Positions 23,871-33,173 of a DNA stretch of 37,144 nt are shown piece by piece; the stretch's first letter is position 1; each line of letters opens with the position of its first letter. The stretch lies in the NCBI GenBank assembly GCA_004558525.1, contig SFCQ01000015.1, positions 1 to 37,144 of the forward strand. The letters are read 5' to 3'. The notes beneath the pieces were generated by a model, which worked only from the letters and a program-made list of their open reading frames with translations, was not told the DNA's origin and searched no databases. This DNA comes from Clostridiales bacterium (GTDB lineage: Bacteria > Bacillota > Clostridia > Christensenellales > CAG-138). Both the position numbers and the translations under genes were made by a program.

Positions 23871-26800
23871 TTAGAAAAAGCTGACCTGGTTGCTTTCCGC
23901 CATGCCGTCAAAGCAGCCAAGCTCCTTAAGCTTATCCACCACGCCGCTGTTCGCCTTGGTACGCAGGCGGAAGTCCTCTATCGAGTTGAACGGTACGCTC
24001 CTGTCGGCGGAGCCTATGCTTTCCGCAGCGGCGGTGCCTACCCCCGCCACGGCCGAAAACGGCGGCCTCAGCGCGCCGTCCTCAATAAGGAACCTTGTTG
24101 CGTCTGACTTATATATGTCCACATTCATCAGCTTTATGCCCCTTCTGTTCATCTCATACACAACTTCAAGTATTACCAGCAGGTCCTGCTCCTTCTTTTC
24201 GGCCTTGTTGCCCTTATCCTTTATGGCTTTTATGTTTCTTAATACCTTATCCTCCCCGCCAAGCGCCATGGATACGTCAAATGCGTCCGCACGCACGGTA
24301 AAGTATACGGCATAGAACGCCTCTGGCCTATGCACCTTGTACCATGCTATCCTGAATGCCATCATAACGTATGCCGCGGCATGCGCCCTCGGGAACATAT
24401 AGCCTATCTTTTTGCACGATGAAAAGAACCATTCCGGCGTGTTGACCGCCCGCATGTCCTCCTCCATCTCCTCTGTAAGCCCGTATCCCTTTCTTACGCT
24501 TTCCATTATTTTGAACGCCTTTGAAGGCTCCATATTTATGCTTATAAGGTAGTTCATAATGTCGTCTCGCGTGCATACCACCTGCGAAAGCGTAGCCACC
24601 CCGCCAAGCACAAGATCCTGCGCGTTGCCCAGCCACACCCCCGTTCCGTGCGAGAGGCCGGCTATCCTTACAAGCTCCTCCATAGTGGTCGGCCTCGTAT
24701 CCATAAGCATCTGCCTTACAAAGCTGGTGCCAAATTCGGGTATCGCTATGCTGCCCACGTCGCAGCCAAGCTCCTCAAGCGTTACCCCAAGCGGCTCGAT
24801 AGATGAAAATATTTTCATGGTATCCGGATCGTCAAGCGGAAGCTTTTTCGGGTCTATGCCCGTTATGTCCTGCAGCATCCTCAATGCCGTAGGATCATCG
24901 TGGCCGAGTATATCAAGCTTGACGAGCCTGTCGTCCATGGCATGGAAGTCAAAATGCGTAGTAACGGTGTTCTTCTCGCTTTTGTCGGCAGGATACTGTA
25001 TCGGCGTAAAGTCGAATATCTCATATCCCTCCGGCACTATAACTATGCCGCCCGGGTGCTGGCCGGTGGTGCGCTTGACCCCGGCGCAGCCGGCAACGAG
25101 CCTTTCCGTTTCCGCCCTTGTAAAAAATGCGTCGTGCTGCTCGCAATATCCCTTTACATAGCCATATACCGTTTTATCCTGAAGGCCGGATATCGTGCCT
25201 GCGCGGAAGGCGTGGCCCTTGCCGTACATGACCTCCGTATAGGCATGCGCCTGCGGCTGATAGTCGCCGGAAAAGTTTAGGTCTATATCGGGCGTCTTAT
25301 CGCCCTTAAAGCCAAGGAACACCTCAAAGGGAATGGTATAGCCGAGCTTATTATATTTTGTGCCGCATACGGGGCAGTTCTTGTCCGGCATATCGACGCC
25401 GCAGGCATATTTGTCAAGGTCAACGTCAAATTCGCTGTGTTTGCAGTTTGGGCAAACGTAGTGCGGCTGAAGCGGATTAACCTCGGTTATCCCCGCCATC
25501 GTCGCAACAAAGGACGAGCCTACGCTGCCGCGGCTGCCTACAAGATAACCGTCCGCAAGGGACTTTGACACCAGCCTTTGCGCGCTAAGGTAAAGCGAGG
25601 CATAGTCGTTGCCTATTATCGATTTAAGCTCCTTATCGAGCCTTGCCTGCACAACAGGGGGCAAAACCTCGCCGTATATCTCCTTCGCCCTTTTTTCGCA
25701 CATGCCCTTAAGCTCCTCGTTCGCCCCGGGGAATTTCGGCGCGTAGGTGCTTTTTTCGCTTAAAAACGGCTTCATGCTTTCGCAGATGCCGGCAATCGAG
25801 TTCGGCACGTCTATTACTACTTCCCTGGCCTTTTCCTCGCCGAGGTAGCTGAATTCCCGCAGCATATCGTCAGTCGTCCTGAAATACAGCGGTGCCTGCT
25901 GCTCCGCGTCCTTAAACTCCCTCGCGCTCATGACTATGGCCCTGAACACGGCGTCCTCCGGCTCCATAAAGTGCGCGTCACCCGTAGCCGCCACGGGTAT
26001 GCCAAGCTCGGCGCCAAGCTCAACTATCCTTTTATTAAGTCCCCTTAAAGCGTTATCATCCTTGACAATGCCCTCCCTTACAAGGAAGGCGTTGTTGCCT
26101 ATGGGCTGTATTTCAAGATAGTCGTATTCCCGCGCTATATCGCATATCTCCTCGTGCGGCCTGTTTTCAAGCACCGCCCTGAACAGCTCCCCCGCCTCGC
26201 ATGCGGAGCCTATTATCAGGCCCTCCCTGTAAAAATCCAGCAGGCTCCTCGGTATCCTCGGCACGCCTTTAAGATGATCCATATGCGCATAGGATACAAG
26301 CTTATACAGGTTCTTAAGCCCTGTAAGGTTTTTGGCTATTATTATTATGTGATATGTGCTGCGCTGGCCCTTTATCCTCTCCCTGGGCACGCAGTCGAAT
26401 AATGGTATCCTGCTTTTGCCTATAGCTTCATACCTTTCAAGTATGCTTATGAACTGGGCGCATATCGCCCTTGCGCCGTCGATAGGCCTTGAGGACGCCC
26501 TTTCATTGCCCATAGCGGCCATGCAGCCTTCTACCGTGCTGGTGTCGTCAAGCGGCGCCCTGCAATGATAGCGGCTTAGTATCATGGCGTCCGCAATATG
26601 CTCGGGTATCGCAACGCCCCTCTGCTTGGCCTCTTTGTAAAGCTCGTAGTATTCTTCGCCCCTCCAAACTACCGGCTTGGCTTCGCCTATAAAGCCTGCA
26701 AGGCGGATAAGCGCGTCCTTAAGCGAGGGCGCGTTCTCGCTGTCGCTTTCGCTTATGCCCGTTTCTTCCCTGAATCCGGCGCTCATAGGCACGCCCACGC

Positions 26801-28145
26801 TCAGCGGTGTATAGAAGCTGCCCTTCTCTCCGTTTTTATCGAATTTAACCGCGCTTATCGCGCAAAGCGCGCCGTTGCATCGGGTAAGCTCTATTGCCGC
26901 ATATTCGCCGCTTGGGTCGGCCCATACGCAGTCAGGCAAAAGATAGCCCTCAACGCCCATTATTACCTTTATGTCAATGCCCTTTTTCTTAAGCTTGTCC
27001 GCCGCGCTCACCGCCGCGGGGAACGCCTGCACAACGCCATGATCCGTTATGGCTACCGCCTTATGTCCCCACTTTGCGGCCGTTTTTACCGCCTCCGCCG
27101 CGTCGATAAAGCCATCCATAGCGCTCATCTTTGTATGCAGATGCAGCTCCACCCGCTTTTCCTCTGCCTTATCCTTTCTCAGCACGGGTTCGGTTTTGTA
27201 TATGGAATCCGGAAACAGGCAGTATGTGCCGCTGAACTCGTCTCTTTGATAGCGGCCATGCACAACTATCCAGCCGCCCGCGGTCTTAACCTCGTTGAGC
27301 CGGTCAATTATCTCCTTTTTGTCTGCGCTTGGGAACAGCTTTACGGGCAATGTGTTGCTTTTATCAGTAACGTAGCACTGCACTATAAACCCGCCGTTCT
27401 TCCTTTCGCGCACATCTATTGATATTATGCCGCCCTGAACGGTTATCGTCTCACATTCCTCATTAACGTCCGCCATCTTCATTATCGTAGATGCGAACAC
27501 CCTGCCCATTATTATGCTTTCCTGCGGAACAATGGGCTTTGCCTGCTTCGCAGCGGCGGCAGCTTTTTTAGGCTTGCGCTCTGCTTTTGTATTTGAAGGC
27601 GCATCCTCCCACGGCGGGGTATCGGCATAACGGCTCTGCTTATTTATAATTACCGGCTCCTCGCGCCTTTCCGGTATGGCAAGCTCTATTCTTTCGTCGC
27701 CTACAAGCATAACGTCTATGCTTTTATCATAAAGCCGGTATACAAACTCCTCCAGCCTGTTTGCGCCGTTGTAGCTTTTTGCGGCAAGATACAGCCTTTT
27801 GGGTATCCTTACGGCTATCACGCCATCTTCGCGGCGTTCCCATTTTGCAAACCTCAGCACGGGCCGCATGAGCGGGGAATAGTATTCCCAGCTTTGCCTC
27901 AGCATGTCAAAAAAGCCGGCGTTATCCGTTGGATCCTCGCCGGATCTAAGCCTTGCACAAAGCGATACCTTGCAGCCAGGCGCATTTTTGCCTAAGGCCA
28001 AGGCTATCTGCTCCGCTTCTTGGGAATCAATAAGGCGCTCAAGGCTTATTTCAGCCTCAAGCTCAAGCTTTTTTATATGCAGCCTTGCTTTTTCAAGCTC
28101 AACCCCGAATTTTTTCAGCCCGTAATCGTCCCTGCCGGCTTCCAT
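23871..28145 (-). CDS. polC: DNA polymerase III PolC
   Basis: This 1424-aa replicative polymerase is of the Gram-positive type. In order there are an N-terminal domain (1-200), an OB fold (about 210-320), the PHP domain (HLHTKMSAMDGF at 335-346, ITDHG at 366-370), an exonuclease-like insert (about 412-572) and the PHP second half with ATGDAHF. The polymerase follows (SRGSVGSSF, a zinc motif starting CPNCKHSEF, catalytic DIDLNF). The insert keeps the general shape of the 3'-5' exonuclease but has AIELT where DIETT is expected, and it lacks the HNxxFD motif. The proofreading centre thus seems degenerate. The gene follows ispG by six bases. Confidence 0.97.
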   Translation of the reverse strand: MEAGRDDYGLKKFGVELEKARLHIKKLELEAEISLERLIDSQEAEQIALALGKNAPGCKVSLCARLRSGEDPTDNAGFFDMLRQSWEYYSPLMRPVLRFAKWERREDGVIAVRIPKRLYLAAKSYNGANRLEEFVYRLYDKSIDVMLVGDERIELAIPERREEPVIINKQSRYADTPPWEDAPSNTKAERKPKKAAAAAKQAKPIVPQESIIMGRVFASTIMKMADVNEECETITVQGGIISIDVRERKNGGFIVQCYVTDKSNTLPVKLFPSADKKEIIDRLNEVKTAGGWIVVHGRYQRDEFSGTYCLFPDSIYKTEPVLRKDKAEEKRVELHLHTKMSAMDGFIDAAEAVKTAAKWGHKAVAITDHGVVQAFPAAVSAADKLKKKGIDIKVIMGVEGYLLPDCVWADPSGEYAAIELTRCNGALCAISAVKFDKNGEKGSFYTPLSVGVPMSAGFREETGISESDSENAPSLKDALIRLAGFIGEAKPVVWRGEEYYELYKEAKQRGVAIPEHIADAMILSRYHCRAPLDDTSTVEGCMAAMGNERASSRPIDGARAICAQFISILERYEAIGKSRIPLFDCVPRERIKGQRSTYHIIIIAKNLTGLKNLYKLVSYAHMDHLKGVPRIPRSLLDFYREGLIIGSACEAGELFRAVLENRPHEEICDIAREYDYLEIQPIGNNAFLVREGIVKDDNALRGLNKRIVELGAELGIPVAATGDAHFMEPEDAVFRAIVMSAREFKDAEQQAPLYFRTTDDMLREFSYLGEEKAREVVIDVPNSIAGICESMKPFLSEKSTYAPKFPGANEELKGMCEKRAKEIYGEVLPPVVQARLDKELKSIIGNDYASLYLSAQRLVSKSLADGYLVGSRGSVGSSFVATMAGITEVNPLQPHYVCPNCKHSEFDVDLDKYACGVDMPDKNCPVCGTKYNKLGYTIPFEVFLGFKGDKTPDIDLNFSGDYQPQAHAYTEVMYGKGHAFRAGTISGLQDKTVYGYVKGYCEQHDAFFTRAETERLVAGCAGVKRTTGQHPGGIVIVPEGYEIFDFTPIQYPADKSEKNTVTTHFDFHAMDDRLVKLDILGHDDPTALRMLQDITGIDPKKLPLDDPDTMKIFSSIEPLGVTLEELGCDVGSIAIPEFGTSFVRQMLMDTRPTTMEELVRIAGLSHGTGVWLGNAQDLVLGGVATLSQVVCTRDDIMNYLISINMEPSKAFKIMESVRKGYGLTEEMEEDMRAVNTPEWFFSSCKKIGYMFPRAHAAAYVMMAFRIAWYKVHRPEAFYAVYFTVRADAFDVSMALGGEDKVLRNIKAIKDKGNKAEKKEQDLLVILEVVYEMNRRGIKLMNVDIYKSDATRFLIEDGALRPPFSAVAGVGTAAAESIGSADRSVPFNSIEDFRLRTKANSGVVDKLKELGCFDGMAESNQVSFF

Positions 28146-28151
28146 TGCGCT

Positions 28152-29222
28152 TCATCTCTCCTCAAGCATTTGCTTTGCCTGCTCAACAAGCTGCTTTTCA
28201 GCCTCGTCTATTCCGTACGCCGCTATCTGCCTTCCTTTTTTGAAAAGCACTGCGTTGTTCCTGCCCAGCGCAAGGCCTATATCGGCCTCCTTCGCCTCGC
28301 CCGGGCCGTTTACCGCGCAGCCCATAACGGCTATTTTAATAGGCCTTTTTTCCCTTTTGAACTCGGTTTTCACATGCTCGTATATCTCGCCATGCTTTTC
28401 AACGTTGCCGCATCTTCCGCATGTAGGGCAGCATACGATGTGCAGCCCGTCCGCCCTAAGCTCAACAGCCCTTAGCAGTTCAATTCCGGTTTCGGCCTCT
28501 TTCACAGGGTCGCCCGTCAGCGATACCCTTATCGTGTCGCCTATGCCCTCCATAAGCAGCGCGCCTATCCCCGCGGCGGAGCGCACTATCCCCTCCATGC
28601 CGCCGCCAACCTCCGTCACGCCAACGTGCAGCGGATAGCTGCAGCTTTCGCTCAGCAGTCTGTACGCCTTAACGGTTTCCGTCACGGACGATGATTTTAC
28701 CGATATAACTATATCATAAAACCCGAATTTTTCTAACATTGCGGCGTTGTTCAGCGCGCTTTCCACCATAGCCTTGGCGCAGGGACCTGAGTGCTTTATC
28801 AAAAGCTCCTTTTCCATGCAGCCCGAGTTTATGCCTATGCGTATAGGCACGCGCCTTTCCTTAGCCCTTTGGCAAAGCTCCTTTACCTTATGCTCGGCGC
28901 CTATGTTGGCGGGATTTATCCTTAGCTTATCAACGCCGGCCTCAAGCGCAGCTATTGCCAGCCTGTAATCGAAGTGTATATCCGCCACTATGGGAAGCTC
29001 GGTGCGTTTCTTAAGCTCCGCTATAGCCATAGCGTCGTCAATATCCTTAACGGCAACGCGCACTATCTCGCAGCCGGCGTCGCAAAGGCTTGCTATCTGC
29101 TTGGACGTAGCCTGTATGTCAGCCGTTCTTGTGTTGGTCATGGACTGCACGGTGACCCTTGCACCGCCGCCTATTTTTGTATTGCCCACGCATACCTGAT
29201 GCGTGTTTTGCCTTTGCGTCAT
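28152..29222 (-). CDS. ispG: 4-hydroxy-3-methylbut-2-enyl-diphosphate synthase
   Basis: This 356-aa iron-sulfur enzyme of the MEP isoprenoid pathway converts the cyclic diphosphate MEcPP to HMBPP. The cluster ligands are visible: Cys265 and Cys268 in CCPTCGR, Cys302 and Glu309 in GCAVNGPGEA. The N-terminal TIM barrel has the RINPANIG segment. Length fits the short bacterial form. It lies four bases after rseP, with dxr two genes upstream, so two MEP genes share the transcript with lipid-carrier synthesis. Confidence 0.97.
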   Translation of the reverse strand: MTQRQNTHQVCVGNTKIGGGARVTVQSMTNTRTADIQATSKQIASLCDAGCEIVRVAVKDIDDAMAIAELKKRTELPIVADIHFDYRLAIAALEAGVDKLRINPANIGAEHKVKELCQRAKERRVPIRIGINSGCMEKELLIKHSGPCAKAMVESALNNAAMLEKFGFYDIVISVKSSSVTETVKAYRLLSESCSYPLHVGVTEVGGGMEGIVRSAAGIGALLMEGIGDTIRVSLTGDPVKEAETGIELLRAVELRADGLHIVCCPTCGRCGNVEKHGEIYEHVKTEFKREKRPIKIAVMGCAVNGPGEAKEADIGLALGRNNAVLFKKGRQIAAYGIDEAEKQLVEQAKQMLEER

Positions 29223-29226
29223 GCAT

Positions 29227-30255
29227 TTATCCCCCGATCAATCTCCTTACGTCAGATATGGTAAGCAGCAGGACCAGTATTATAAGCAGCGCAAAGCCCA
29301 CAAGGTGTATAATGCCCTCTTTTTCCGGAGGAACAGGCTTGCCCCTGACAGCCTCTATTATCAGGAAGATAAACCTTCCGCCGTCAAGCGCGGGAAGCGG
29401 CAAAAGGTTCATAAGGCCAAGGTTGGCGCTTATAAGCACGCCAAGCCTAAGCACGGTTTCAAAGCCGGTCCTTACAGCCTGGCCTATTATGCTGACTATG
29501 CCCACCGGACCCGCTACGTCGCCGCTTTGCACCTGCCCCTTAAACAGCATGCCGAAGAAGGATATAAGGTCCTTTATCATCTGCCAAATGTAGTTGAAGC
29601 TTCCTGCAACGGCGCCGAAAAAGCCGTACTTCAGCCGCGCAGGCTCCATTATTATGCCTATAAGGTTCCTGCCCTCGTCTTGGTTATAGAAATCCTTTAC
29701 CGTAAAGCTCAGCTCTTCACCGCCGCGCAGCACCTCCACCTGCATGCTTTCGCTGTCCGCATTCATTATAAGCTCGCTTATCTCGTTGTAATAGCTAAGC
29801 TTATGCCCGTTTATGCCTACGATCATGTCCCCAGGCTCAAGTCCGGCCGCCTGAGCGGGCGAGTTTTCAAACGAAAAGCTGTTTATGCTCGGCATGTACT
29901 CGCCATAGGTCATAAGCATTATGGTTGCCAGTATTATTGCCGTAAGTATGTTCATCACGGGGCCGGCGGCAATGACTATCATTCTTTGCCAAAGCTTATG
30001 CGAGCTGAAGGCCTTGCCGTCGCCGGTGTCCTCATCTTCGCCGTAAAAGCGGCACATGCCGCCTAAAGGGAAAGCCCTGAGCGCATACAATATGCCGTTT
30101 TTCTCTTTTTTGATTATTGCCGGGCCCATGCCCACGCTGAATTCTACTATGCCGAAGCCGAAAAGGCGGCCTGCGCAGTAATGTCCAAGCTCGTGCAGCA
30201 CGACAAATATGCCAAGCACTATAAGCGCTATTATTATCGATATCCATGTACTCAT
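29227..30255 (-). CDS. rseP: Site-2 membrane metalloprotease RseP
   Basis: This 342-aa intramembrane zinc protease is of the S2P family, which cleaves membrane-bound anti-sigma factors and signal peptides. The zinc motif HELGH is at residues 21-25 within the first span. A PDZ domain occupies about 120-200 (AAGLEPGDMIVGINGH), and the third ligand lies in the LPALDGGRF motif near the C-terminus. It sits in the usual dxr-rseP-ispG order. It is a candidate protease for the anti-sigma factor at 12085, though that link is speculative. Confidence 0.96.
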   Translation of the reverse strand: MSTWISIIIALIVLGIFVVLHELGHYCAGRLFGFGIVEFSVGMGPAIIKKEKNGILYALRAFPLGGMCRFYGEDEDTGDGKAFSSHKLWQRMIVIAAGPVMNILTAIILATIMLMTYGEYMPSINSFSFENSPAQAAGLEPGDMIVGINGHKLSYYNEISELIMNADSESMQVEVLRGGEELSFTVKDFYNQDEGRNLIGIIMEPARLKYGFFGAVAGSFNYIWQMIKDLISFFGMLFKGQVQSGDVAGPVGIVSIIGQAVRTGFETVLRLGVLISANLGLMNLLPLPALDGGRFIFLIIEAVRGKPVPPEKEGIIHLVGFALLIILVLLLTISDVRRLIGG

Positions 30256-30260
30256 ATGCT

Positions 30261-31400
30261 TTATCCTTTCAAGGCTGCTTCCCGCGCCATCCTGTCCGCC
30301 TCAAGCAGCTCCTCAAACGATGTTATGGCGTGATTCTCGGCCTTTTCAAGCGCACGCTCCACCCTTTGCGCTATGCAGTCAAAGCTTATCTCCTTTTTTA
30401 GAAAAAGCCCGACTGCGGCTTCATTTGCGCCGTTATACACGGCGGGCATTATCCCGCCCGCTTTAAGCGCATGGTACGCAAGGGGTATCGCCCTGAAGCG
30501 CTCCGTATCCGGCTCTTCAAAGCTCAGCGCCGCTATCTTGGCAAGGTCTATGCTGCCAAACCGGCTTTGGCATCTATCCGGATAGGTAAGCGCATAATGT
30601 ATCGCCAGCCGCATATCCGGCGCGCTGAGCTGAGCTATTATGGAGCTATCGCAAAACTCCACCATGGAATGGACCACGGATTGCCTATGGATAAGCACGC
30701 TTATACTCTCGCCATCTACGCCGAAGAGATACGCGGCCTCCATTATCTCAAGCCCCTTATTGAAGAGCGAGGCCGAATCCACCGTTATTTTACGGCCCAT
30801 CTTCCACGTTGGGTGGTGCGATGCCATCTCCGGCGTTACTCTTTTTAGCTGCTCCCTTGTAAAATCGACGAACGGCCCGCCTGACGCCGTTAGTATTATG
30901 CGCCTAAGCTCGCTTTTTCTTCCGGCCGGCAGGCATTGGAATATGGCGCTTTGCTCGCTGTCAACAGGCACTATCTCGCCGTTGCCTTTAGCTTTTGCTT
31001 TTTCAACCAGCTCATGCGCGCACACTATGCTTTCCTTGTTTGCAAGCGCCACCCTTTTGCCGCTTTCAAGCGCCGCGATAAGCGGAAGCGTGCCGGAAAA
31101 GCCGCTTACCGCGTTAACAACGATATCTGCCATGTCAAACGCGGCCGCCTTAACAGCCGCGTCCTTGCCGCATATAAGCTCTACTCCCTTAGGCAGCCTT
31201 GAGCTTATGCTGCGCGCCGCAGCTTCGTCCTCAACGGCCACGAGCGCAGGCTTGAACTCTATCGCCTGCTTAAGCACAAGCTCAGCATTGCTTTTTGCGC
31301 TCAGCGCGCATATCCTGCCCGTTTCGGGCTGCTGCCGCACAACGTCAAGAGCCTGCGTGCCTATTGAACCTGTGCAGCCAAGAATCGCTATGTTTTTCAT
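30261..31400 (-). CDS. dxr: 1-deoxy-D-xylulose 5-phosphate reductoisomerase
   Basis: This 379-aa enzyme catalyses the NADPH-dependent second step of the MEP pathway. The nucleotide-binding motif GCTGSIGTQALDVV is at residues 8-21, followed by ANKESIV and the metal/substrate site VDSEQSAIFQCL. The flexible-loop segment SHHPTWKMG and the segment SASLFNKGLE are also present. I chose ATG 31400, which begins the conserved strand, over TTG 31421. It starts seven bases after the cdsA stop. Length is normal. Confidence 0.96.
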   Translation of the reverse strand: MKNIAILGCTGSIGTQALDVVRQQPETGRICALSAKSNAELVLKQAIEFKPALVAVEDEAAARSISSRLPKGVELICGKDAAVKAAAFDMADIVVNAVSGFSGTLPLIAALESGKRVALANKESIVCAHELVEKAKAKGNGEIVPVDSEQSAIFQCLPAGRKSELRRIILTASGGPFVDFTREQLKRVTPEMASHHPTWKMGRKITVDSASLFNKGLEIMEAAYLFGVDGESISVLIHRQSVVHSMVEFCDSSIIAQLSAPDMRLAIHYALTYPDRCQSRFGSIDLAKIAALSFEEPDTERFRAIPLAYHALKAGGIMPAVYNGANEAAVGLFLKKEISFDCIAQRVERALEKAENHAITSFEELLEADRMAREAALKG

Positions 31401-31407
31401 GCCAATA

Positions 31408-32220
31408 TTATACTCCGGCAATAGTGAACACAGCGTAAATTATAGGGGCGCAAAATAAAACGCTGTCCAGCCTATCCAGCACCCCGCCGTGTTCTGAAAA
31501 TACCCTGCTGTAATCCTTTATGCCGGCATAGCGCTTTATGCTGGAGGCAAAAAGGTCGCCTATCTGCCCTGCGCCGCCAAGCGCCACCCCCAGCAGCACA
31601 AGCAGCGTTATGCCCGCGCCTGCATCCCATATATTCTGCAAATTATACACCAGCACGCCGCCCGCGCCGCCGCCAACAAAGCCGAATATGCTGCCCGCAA
31701 CGGTCTTATTGGGGCTGAGCCTTGGGCAAAGCTTCTTTTTGCCCAAAAGCCTGCCGCCAAAGTATGCGAACGTGTCGCCCATAAGCGGCATTGCGAACGC
31801 GCACAGCAGCGCTATCCTGCCCTTGTCACCTTCTGCGGAGTATTCGCACAGCATGGCTATCGCGGCAAAAAGGCTGAGCGGATACACGAGCATGAAAAGC
31901 GACGCCATAGTATCCTCCGTTTTTCTTATATCCGTAAATATCCTGTCGGCAAGCGCCGCCAAGACCGCCGCCATCCATATGATCCAAAGCGCAAACGCGC
32001 CAAACAGCTTATATGCCGCAAAATAGAAAAGCGCAAACATATATGCCGGCAGCATAAACGGCCTGAGCCCCTTTTGCATAAAGGCGTTGCCCATTTCGTG
32101 CACTGCCATTATGGCGCCGAGCGTAAAAACAGCACACAGCGCCCAGCCGCCAAAATGCAGCCCAAGTATAAGTATAGCTATAAGTAAAGCCGCAACGGCT
32201 ATGCGTTTAATAAGCTTCAT
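31408..32220 (-). CDS. cdsA: Phosphatidate cytidylyltransferase
   Basis: This 270-aa integral membrane enzyme makes CDP-diacylglycerol from phosphatidate and CTP. About seven membrane segments are visible. The family signature near the C-terminus is present: SIKRYAGIKDYSRVF then EHGGVLDRLDS, with the conserved KD, HGG and DRxD residues. SPNKTVAGSIFG is also typical. Its start overlaps the uppS stop (ATGA). Confidence 0.95.
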   Translation of the reverse strand: MKLIKRIAVAALLIAILILGLHFGGWALCAVFTLGAIMAVHEMGNAFMQKGLRPFMLPAYMFALFYFAAYKLFGAFALWIIWMAAVLAALADRIFTDIRKTEDTMASLFMLVYPLSLFAAIAMLCEYSAEGDKGRIALLCAFAMPLMGDTFAYFGGRLLGKKKLCPRLSPNKTVAGSIFGFVGGGAGGVLVYNLQNIWDAGAGITLLVLLGVALGGAGQIGDLFASSIKRYAGIKDYSRVFSEHGGVLDRLDSVLFCAPIIYAVFTIAGV

Positions 32221-32963
32221 TTTCCTTCCAATCCGCCGTATCGCCTGTTCCTGTGTGCAAATTCCTCAAGCGCGGCAATATAGCATTCGTCGCTGAAATC
32301 CGGCCAAAGCGTATCCGTAAATATAAGCTCCGCATAGGCGCTTTGCAGCAGCATAAAGTTGGAAAGCCGCTTCTCCCCGCCCGTGCGTATAACAAGGTCA
32401 ACATCCGGCAGGCCTGAAGTATAGAGCCTTTGCATCATGCTGCCCTCGTCTATATCTTCTATATTCAGCTTGCCGCTTATAATATCACCTGCTATGCTTT
32501 TTACGGCATGCAGCGTTTCCGCCCTGCCGCCATAGTTAAGGCCTATATTGAGCTTTAAGCCCGTGTTTGAGCCTGTTTTCTCCATAGCTGCCAAGCATTC
32601 GCGGCACACCTTTTCAGGCAGCGCCTCTATGTCGCCCATAGCGCGTATCGCAACGTTGTTTTTATGAAGAGCGTCTACCTCTTTTATAAAATATTCCATA
32701 AAAATCGAAAACAGCGTATCCACCTCAGGCTTTGGCCTTTTCCAATTCTCGGTAGAAAAGGCATAGAGGGAAAGCGCCTCTATGCCCAAGTCGCTGCTAA
32801 GCCTTATTATGCCCCTCAACCGCTCTGTTCCGGCCCTGTGGCCCATAGACCTTGGCAGGCCGCGCCTTGTGGCGTAACGGCCGTTACCGTCCATTATTAT
32901 GCCAACATGCCTCGGCAGCGGCTTCAGCCTGCCGCTGAGGGCTTGCAATTCAGCCTCTGTCAA
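32217..32963 (-). CDS. uppS: Undecaprenyl diphosphate synthase
   Basis: This 248-aa cis-prenyltransferase makes the C55 carrier used in cell-wall synthesis. The catalytic region IIMDGNGRYATRRG includes the essential Asp and the conserved GNGR. The later STENWKRP and the C-terminal DLVIRTGGEKRLSNF are family motifs. Length is usual. It lies three bases after the small 68-aa gene and overlaps cdsA, so the isoprenoid carrier and phospholipid genes are coupled. Confidence 0.97.
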   Translation of the reverse strand: MTEAELQALSGRLKPLPRHVGIIMDGNGRYATRRGLPRSMGHRAGTERLRGIIRLSSDLGIEALSLYAFSTENWKRPKPEVDTLFSIFMEYFIKEVDALHKNNVAIRAMGDIEALPEKVCRECLAAMEKTGSNTGLKLNIGLNYGGRAETLHAVKSIAGDIISGKLNIEDIDEGSMMQRLYTSGLPDVDLVIRTGGEKRLSNFMLLQSAYAELIFTDTLWPDFSDECYIAALEEFAHRNRRYGGLEGK

Positions 32964-32966
32964 TGC

Positions 32967-33173
32967 TTATTCCTCCGGCGCGTCAACACGCGTCTTAAAC
33001 ACAGCCCATGTAAGCTGCGCCTTGTTTTTTTCTGTTTGGATAGCGCGCACAACGCGCCTCTCGCCGCCGTCAACGCCCTTCCGGCTGGATACCTCTATGG
33101 TCTCAGCCTCTATGCCGTCATTTTTAAGCGCGGCGATAGCCATCTCGAGTTCAAGGCCCTCTACGTTCCTCAA
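32967..33173 (-). CDS. Small PASTA-like protein between frr and uppS
   Basis: This 68-aa cytosolic protein of unknown function has no signal peptide or membrane span. The first half (VEGLELEMAIAALKNDGIEAE) resembles the start of a PASTA domain (a VxGxxxExAxxxLxxxG pattern). The second half has VVRAIQTEKNKAQLTWAVF. Its start overlaps the frr stop (ATGA) and it ends three bases before uppS, so it is surely translated with the operon. Related small proteins in the same place would support conservation; I cannot check that here. Confidence 0.75.
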   Translation of the reverse strand: MRNVEGLELEMAIAALKNDGIEAETIEVSSRKGVDGGERRVVRAIQTEKNKAQLTWAVFKTRVDAPEE

